A stretch of DNA of 64,000 nucleotides from NCBI GenBank assembly GCA_035999765.1, contig CP108521.1, forward strand, positions 9,858,001-9,922,000, read 5' to 3'. The notes beneath the pieces are model-generated. The model ran no database searches and was not told where the DNA came from. It saw nothing but the letters and a program-made list of their open reading frames with translations. The DNA is from Streptomyces sp. NBC_01231. Its GTDB lineage: Bacteria; Actinomycetota; Actinomycetes; Streptomycetales; Streptomycetaceae. Both the position numbers and the translations under genes were made by a program. Below, piece by piece: positions 59,337 through 64,000 of this stretch. Numbering within the stretch: position 1 is the first letter of the stretch; every line of letters starts with the position of its first letter.

Positions 59337-60386
59337 ATGAACGACACCGCACTCTCCGTCGGCCCACTGCGCGCCGAGCCCGGAACCAAGACCCGGGGCA
59401 CCGTACAGGCCGACCTGGGCACCCTCACCGTGGACATTCCGCTGACCCTCGTCAACGGCACCCGCCCCGGCCCCCGGGTCGTCATCACCGCGGGCGTGCA
59501 CGGCGGCGAGTTCACGCCCATCGACGCGGCCGCGCGCCTGACCAGCCTGCTGGAACCCGGCGAGGTGCGCGGGCAGGTGATCATCTGTCCGGTCGCCAAC
59601 CCCCCGGCGGTGTACCAGGGACGGCTCAACGTCTCCCCGGTCGACGGCGTGAACATCAACCGCGTCTTCCCCGGCGACCCCGACGGCGGCCCCACCGAGC
59701 GGCTGGCCGCCTGGCTCTTCACCCACCTGGTCGACGGCGCCGACATCTACATCGACCTGCACTGCGGCGGCATCGACCAGGTCCTGCGCGACTTCGTCGG
59801 CTACCGCCTCACCGGTGACCCGGACCTCGACAAGGCGACGGCCGAACTGGCCCGGTCCTTCGGTATCGAGGACGTCATCCTCGGGCTGGAGGCCGAGGGC
59901 GGCAACAGCCACGCGGCCGCCGCCCGGCGGGGCGTCTCCGCGGTCCTCGTCGAGGTGGGCGAACTCGGGCAGCGTGACGGGGCCACGGCACGCCGCCGCG
60001 TCGACGGCCTGTACCGGGCGCTGCGTCACCTGGGCGTGCTGGACCCGGACGACTCCGCCCCGGCGCCGATCCGTGAGTGGGTCTGGGCCGCCGGCGTCAC
60101 GGCCGAGGCCACCGGCCTGTGGTACCCGGAGTTCTCCGCCGGTGGCGACGTGGCGGCGGGCGACGTCATCGGCCGCATCGTCGATCCGGCCGACAGCCAG
60201 GAGCACAGGGTCCTTTCCCCCGCCGGCGGCCGGATCTTCTACGCCATGCACGGCCTCACCGTCGCCCCCGGCGCCGAACTGGCCGCCATCGCCACCCCGT
60301 GGGACCCCGACCAGAACACGCGACCCGCCACCCTCCGCACCCCCGGTGCGGGCCTCGGATCCGACGAGACGGATCCCCGCGCCTGA
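59337..60386 (+). CDS. Succinylglutamate desuccinylase/aspartoacylase-family deacylase
   Basis: 349 residues. The zinc site is GVHGGEF (His, Glu) with the third ligand in DLHCGG; the catalytic Glu is likely in VLVEVGELGQ. Members remove acyl groups from N-acyl amino acids and diamines, for example the ectoine-degradation deacetylase. It starts 2 nt after the oxidase stop, so the two act on the same compound. An N-acylated amine taken up by the downstream transporter is the best guess. Confidence 0.88.
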   Translation: MNDTALSVGPLRAEPGTKTRGTVQADLGTLTVDIPLTLVNGTRPGPRVVITAGVHGGEFTPIDAAARLTSLLEPGEVRGQVIICPVANPPAVYQGRLNVSPVDGVNINRVFPGDPDGGPTERLAAWLFTHLVDGADIYIDLHCGGIDQVLRDFVGYRLTGDPDLDKATAELARSFGIEDVILGLEAEGGNSHAAAARRGVSAVLVEVGELGQRDGATARRRVDGLYRALRHLGVLDPDDSAPAPIREWVWAAGVTAEATGLWYPEFSAGGDVAAGDVIGRIVDPADSQEHRVLSPAGGRIFYAMHGLTVAPGAELAAIATPWDPDQNTRPATLRTPGAGLGSDETDPRA

Positions 60387-60492
60387 CGCCCGTCTTCGTC
60401 GGAGACAGGCCCCGGACCACCCATCCAGCCGCCCCGCACTCACGTCCCCCGGCCGCTCCCTTTCCCCGGCCGGCACCACCAGGAGGCACACG
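60387..60492. other. Intergenic spacer before the transporter genes
   Basis: 106 bp, C-rich; it ends in an AGGAGG ribosome site. I see no hairpin or palindrome. The operon probably continues through it. Confidence 0.5.
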
Positions 60493-61623
60493 ATGACGAA
60501 TGACCATGCGGCTCTGCCGCGTGCGGCCCGGATCGACCGCAGACTGTTCCTGCGCGCAATAGGCGGAGTCACGGCGGGTGTCGCCGCCGCGACCACCCTC
60601 AGCGCCTGCGGCACCGGCACCAGCCGGTCGGTCGCCGGGGGCGGTGGCAAGAGCTCCAAGACGCTGGTCGTCCGCGACAGCGGCGGCACGTACGGCGACG
60701 CCAACCAGAAGGCGATCTACGAGCCGTTCACCAAGGAGACCGGCATCCGGATCGAGGTGGTGAACATCCAGTACGCGCAGATGCTGGCCCAGATCCAGCA
60801 GGGCCGCCCGCAGTTCGACGTCATCGACGACTCGATGTCCGACTTCCTGCGCTTCAAGCAGGCGGACGCCACCGAAAGCCTGGACTACGACCGGCTGAAG
60901 AACTTCAAGAACGCCGGCATCGCCAAGACCCTGGTCACCTCCAACGCCGTCGGCAAGAACTACTGGGCCAGCGTGATGGCCTACCGCACCGACGCCTGGG
61001 GCGGGAAGAAACCTGCCTCCTGGGCCGACTTCTGGGACACCAAGGCGTTCTCCGGCGACCGGGCCCTCCAGGGCCTGGACGCCGACCGGCCCGAGCTGGA
61101 GTTCGCCCTCCTCGCCGACGGGGTGCCCCTGGACAAGCTGTACCCGCTGGACCTGGACCGCGCCTTCAAGTCCCTGGACACCATCAAGGGATCGGTCAAA
61201 AAGTTCTGGGACACCGGTGCCCTCCCCGGCGTGCTCCTCGGCCGCCAGGAGGTCGTGGCCTCCAGCGTCTGGCACGGCCGGCTCGACGCGCTGATCAAGC
61301 AGGGCTCGCCGCTCGCCTACCAGTGGAACGGCGCCCGGCGGCAGAGCAACGCCTTCGGCATCCCCAAGGGCGCCGCCAACCTGGACGCCGCCTACCAGCT
61401 CATCGACTTCGCGCTGCGGCCCGACGTACAGGCCAACTACGCCGAGCTGTACCCGATGGCCCCGTCGGTGCCCGCCGCGTACAAGAAGCTCTCCTCGGCC
61501 ACCGCCGCGAATCTGGGCAGCTCCCCGGAACACCTCAAGACCGGCTTCGACATGGACGTCCACTGGTGGGCCGAGAACGACGACGTGGTGGCCAAGCGCT
61601 GGCAGGAGTGGGCGCATGCCTGA
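60493..61623 (+). CDS. Polyamine-type ABC substrate-binding lipoprotein (Tat)
   Basis: 376 residues, ATG 6 nt after AGGAGG. The N-terminus has a twin-arginine-like motif DRRLFLRAIGG and a lipobox LSAC with Cys39, so it is a likely Tat-exported lipoprotein. The mature domain resembles PotD/extracellular solute-binding family 1 and 8 (LVVRDSGGTYGDANQKAIYEPFTKETGIRIEVV; QFDVIDDSMSDFLRFKQ; NYWASVMAYRTDAW). It should deliver an amine or polyamine-like compound to the permeases. Confidence 0.9.
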   Translation: MTNDHAALPRAARIDRRLFLRAIGGVTAGVAAATTLSACGTGTSRSVAGGGGKSSKTLVVRDSGGTYGDANQKAIYEPFTKETGIRIEVVNIQYAQMLAQIQQGRPQFDVIDDSMSDFLRFKQADATESLDYDRLKNFKNAGIAKTLVTSNAVGKNYWASVMAYRTDAWGGKKPASWADFWDTKAFSGDRALQGLDADRPELEFALLADGVPLDKLYPLDLDRAFKSLDTIKGSVKKFWDTGALPGVLLGRQEVVASSVWHGRLDALIKQGSPLAYQWNGARRQSNAFGIPKGAANLDAAYQLIDFALRPDVQANYAELYPMAPSVPAAYKKLSSATAANLGSSPEHLKTGFDMDVHWWAENDDVVAKRWQEWAHA

Positions 61624-62761
61624 GACCAACCTGATGTCCGACCGTTCGCTCGTCGCCCCGGCGGCGCTCGCCGGAAGCGGAAAACCCCTGTCGGTGACGC
61701 GACTGCGCAAGACGTACGGGGGAGTGACGGCCGTCGACGAGGTCTCCATGGAGATCGCGGCGGGCGAGTTCGTCACCTTCCTGGGGTCCTCCGGCTCCGG
61801 CAAGACCACCACCCTGATGATGATCGCCGGGTTCTGCGAACCCGACTCCGGCACTGTCGTCGTCGGCGGCAACGACGTGACCCGCCTCGCCCCGCAGAAG
61901 CGGGGCCTGGGCTTCGTCTTCCAGCAGTACCTGCTCTTCCCGCACATGACGGTGTGGGAGAACGTCGCCTTCCCGCTTCAGCTGCGCGGCGTGCCGAAGG
62001 CGGAGCAGCGCCGTCGGGTCGGCGAGACGCTGGAGATGGCGGGACTGTCCGCCATGGCGCGCCGCCGGCCGCGCGAGCTGTCCGGCGGCCAGCAGCAGCG
62101 CGTCGCGCTGTGCCGGGCTTTGGTCTACCGGCCGCCGGTGATCCTCATGGACGAGCCGCTCGGCGCCCTCGACAAGAAGCTGCGCGACCAGCTCCAGACC
62201 GAGATCAAGCGCATCCAGCAGGAACTCGGCCTGACCGTCATCTATGTGACGCACGATCAGGAAGAGGCCCTCGTCCTCTCCGACCGCATCGCGGTCATGC
62301 GGGACGGGCGCATCGACCAGTTCGACACCCCGCGGGAGCTCTTCGAGCGCCCCCGCACCCCCTTCGTCGCCGACTTCCTCGGCGCGGCGAACTTCCTCCC
62401 CGGCCGCGTCGAGGAACAGCCCGACGGCGGTGCGCACACGCTCGTGCGGCTCGACACCGGTGGCCTGCTCAAGGCCCGCCCGCAGGCCGCACCCGTCGGC
62501 GCACGGGTACGCGCGGCGGTCCAGCCCGGCCGGCTCTTCCTGTGTCCCGCCGGCGACGGCTTCTGTACCGGGACCGTCGAGACGGTCACCTACGTCGGCA
62601 CCCTCGTCCGGGTCACCGTCCGCCCCCTCGACGGCACGGACACCGACCTCGTACGGCTCGAACTGCCCGCGGGCCGCGCCCCCGCCCTCGGCGAGCGCGT
62701 GGACCTCGCCGCGGAACCCGTCAACGTCAGCGTGTTCGCCGACGTGGAAAGCAAGGGGTGA
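61616..62761 (+). CDS. PotA-like ABC transporter ATPase
   Basis: 381 residues. Walker A GSSGSGKTT, LSGGQQQRVALCRAL, MDEPLGALDKKLR and VTHDQEEAL are complete, and a C-terminal TOBE-like regulatory domain is present from about 270. It starts 8 bp inside the end of the binding-protein gene. Its end overlaps the first permease by 4 bp. Confidence 0.93.
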   Translation: MPETNLMSDRSLVAPAALAGSGKPLSVTRLRKTYGGVTAVDEVSMEIAAGEFVTFLGSSGSGKTTTLMMIAGFCEPDSGTVVVGGNDVTRLAPQKRGLGFVFQQYLLFPHMTVWENVAFPLQLRGVPKAEQRRRVGETLEMAGLSAMARRRPRELSGGQQQRVALCRALVYRPPVILMDEPLGALDKKLRDQLQTEIKRIQQELGLTVIYVTHDQEEALVLSDRIAVMRDGRIDQFDTPRELFERPRTPFVADFLGAANFLPGRVEEQPDGGAHTLVRLDTGGLLKARPQAAPVGARVRAAVQPGRLFLCPAGDGFCTGTVETVTYVGTLVRVTVRPLDGTDTDLVRLELPAGRAPALGERVDLAAEPVNVSVFADVESKG

Positions 62762-63684
62762 GGACGGTGGCCGTGCTCGCTCCGGCACCGGGCTCCGTAG
62801 CCCCGGTCCGCAAGAAACGACCAGGTCGCGCGCTGTCCGACCGCCGCACCCGCTTCGGACTGCTCAACGCCGCACCCGTCGTCGTGTATCTGCTCGTCCT
62901 CTTCGTCTACCCGATCTTCAGCACCCTGATGCTGAGCCTCAAGGGCGAGGACGGCGGCTTCACCCTCCACTGGTACACCGACGCCTTCCGGGGCGCCAGC
63001 CTGGAGATCCTCCTCACCACCCTGCGGATCTCCGCCGAGACCTCGCTGCTCAGCCTGGTCATCGGATTCGTCCTGGCCGCCGCGGTGTCCCGGCTCAAAC
63101 CCCTGTGGGCGGGGCTGGTGATGGTGATCGTGGTCGTCCCGCACTTCATCAGCGCGCTGGTGCGCACCTATGGGTGGATCATCCTGCTGGGCGAACACGG
63201 CGTCGTGAACAACGCCCTGACGGGCCTTCACTTCCCCGGCGCACCCTTCCAGTTGCTCTACAACGAGCTCGGCGTCGTCATCGGCACCACCTCCGTGATG
63301 CTGCCGTACACCGTGCTGCTGCTGTACGCGGTCATGAAGGGCATCGACCGCCGGCTGATGGCCGCCGCGGCCAGCATGGGGGCCGGCAGGATCACCATCT
63401 TCCGCCGGGTCTACGTGCCGCTCGTCGCTCCCGGCCTGGTCAACGCCGGCGTGCTGTGCTTCATCCTCTGCCTCGGCTACTACATCACCCCCGCCCTCAT
63501 GGGCGGCCCGAAGCAGACCATGGTCGCCTCGCTCATCGACGAACAGGTCATGAAGCAGGACCAGTGGAACGGCGCCTCGGCGCTCGGCATCATCCTGCTG
63601 ATTCTCACCTTCGCCGGACTGCTGCTGCTCAGGCTGCTGAAGTCGGCGGGCGAGAGGTACCGGAACCGAGGTGCGGCGTCATGA
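62758..63684 (+). CDS. PotB-like ABC transporter permease
   Basis: About 308 residues from GTG 62758; GTG 62767 is an alternative. Six or so membrane segments with an initial LLNAAPVVVYLLVLFVYPIF, and the ATPase-contact loop in MAAAASMGAGRITIFRRVYVPL. It is the first of two permeases. Confidence 0.9.
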   Translation: MRTVAVLAPAPGSVAPVRKKRPGRALSDRRTRFGLLNAAPVVVYLLVLFVYPIFSTLMLSLKGEDGGFTLHWYTDAFRGASLEILLTTLRISAETSLLSLVIGFVLAAAVSRLKPLWAGLVMVIVVVPHFISALVRTYGWIILLGEHGVVNNALTGLHFPGAPFQLLYNELGVVIGTTSVMLPYTVLLLYAVMKGIDRRLMAAAASMGAGRITIFRRVYVPLVAPGLVNAGVLCFILCLGYYITPALMGGPKQTMVASLIDEQVMKQDQWNGASALGIILLILTFAGLLLLRLLKSAGERYRNRGAAS

Positions 63685-64000
63685 CCGAACTCCGCTCCAC
63701 CCTGGCCGGACGCATCACCCTGGCCGTCCTGTCCACGCTGATCCTGCTGTTCCTGGCGCTGCCGATCGTCGTCATCGTTCTCACCTCCTTCGGCAAGGAC
63801 GCCTTCGGCTCCTTCCCGCCCAGTACCTGGACACTCGACTGGTACAAGGTGCTGTTCGCCGACGGCAGCAAGTGGCCGGCCGCACTGTCGCTCAGCATCC
63901 TGGTGGCGTCCCTCACCACCGTCTTCTCCCTGATCCTGGGCATGACGGCGGCCACGGCCATGGTCCGCAGCGAACTGCCGTTGCGCTCGGCGGTCTACGG
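63681..64000 (+). CDS. PotC-like ABC transporter permease, cut by the window end
   Basis: The ATG at 63681 overlaps the PotB-like stop by 4 bp. The visible 106 codons start MTELRSTLAGRITLAVLS and include a first membrane segment (LILLFLALPIVVIVLTSF) and the FPPSTWTLDWYKVLFAD block typical of PotC. The rest is beyond the window. Confidence 0.88.
   Translation, partial: MTELRSTLAGRITLAVLSTLILLFLALPIVVIVLTSFGKDAFGSFPPSTWTLDWYKVLFADGSKWPAALSLSILVASLTTVFSLILGMTAATAMVRSELPLRSAVY

Noticed and set aside
1..64000. Signs of a mobile element or phage island
   Set aside because: I found no integrase, transposase, tRNA target or flanking direct repeats, and base composition looks even apart from promoters.

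Overview
Organism. Very high GC, GTG starts, 4-bp translational overlaps and a complete conservon (cvnABCD-type signalling operon) point to a Streptomyces or close relative. The window looks chromosomal. I see no tRNA, rRNA, transposase, integrase or CRISPR array. The AT-rich spots are almost all promoters and stand out sharply. Region 1 (about 1-43,800) is a large catabolic island for an activated carboxylic acid. It holds five acyl-CoA dehydrogenases, five crotonases, two acyl-CoA synthetase homologues, three MaoC-type proteins, a thioesterase, a CaiB/BaiF CoA transferase, two thiolases, an HMG-CoA synthase/DUF35 fusion, an Ltp-type retro-aldolase homologue with its own DUF35 partner, four SDRs (one cut by the window edge), an aldehyde dehydrogenase, an F420-type oxidoreductase and an amidohydrolase. 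The mix of heteromeric acyl-CoA dehydrogenases, MaoC pairs and Ltp plus DUF35 is the toolkit known from steroid side-chain beta-oxidation in Actinobacteria. No ring-cleaving enzyme is visible, so the substrate (sterol side chain, terpenoid or branched acid) is open. Genes lie in many short divergent operons. Two paralogous FadR-type GntR regulators (10290-11072 and 30059-30862) sit inside the island, and AT-rich promoter islands with shared motifs recur from 264 to about 43,800. This suggests one regulon that may include the conservon. Region 2 (40,979-48,609) is a Liv-type ABC importer whose two permeases and one ATPase are fused into a single 917-residue protein, with a divergent operon for the binding lipoprotein, the second ATPase, and a LuxE-like/LuxC-like pair predicted to reduce a fatty acid to an aldehyde. 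Region 3 (48,697-56,180) is a GABA module: PucR-type regulator, GabT, a 961-residue FAD/Fe-S 2-hydroxyacid dehydrogenase, GabD. Region 4 (56,194-64,000) has two recently duplicated IclR regulators with duplicated operator-like palindromes, then an operon for an amino-acid/amine oxidase, an aspartoacylase-family deacylase and a polyamine-type ABC importer cut by the window edge. Regions 3 and 4 together suggest import and breakdown of an N-acylated or N-methylated amine to succinate. The most unusual feature is that several enzyme-fold proteins of the island have lost textbook catalytic residues: a GH1-fold protein with both glutamates replaced by aspartate, a serine beta-lactamase-fold protein without its Lys and Tyr, an HMG-CoA-synthase-like protein with Asp in place of Cys, and an acyl-CoA-synthetase homologue without the P-loop lysine motif. 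This is either a set of repurposed enzymes or a scaffold-rich pathway.
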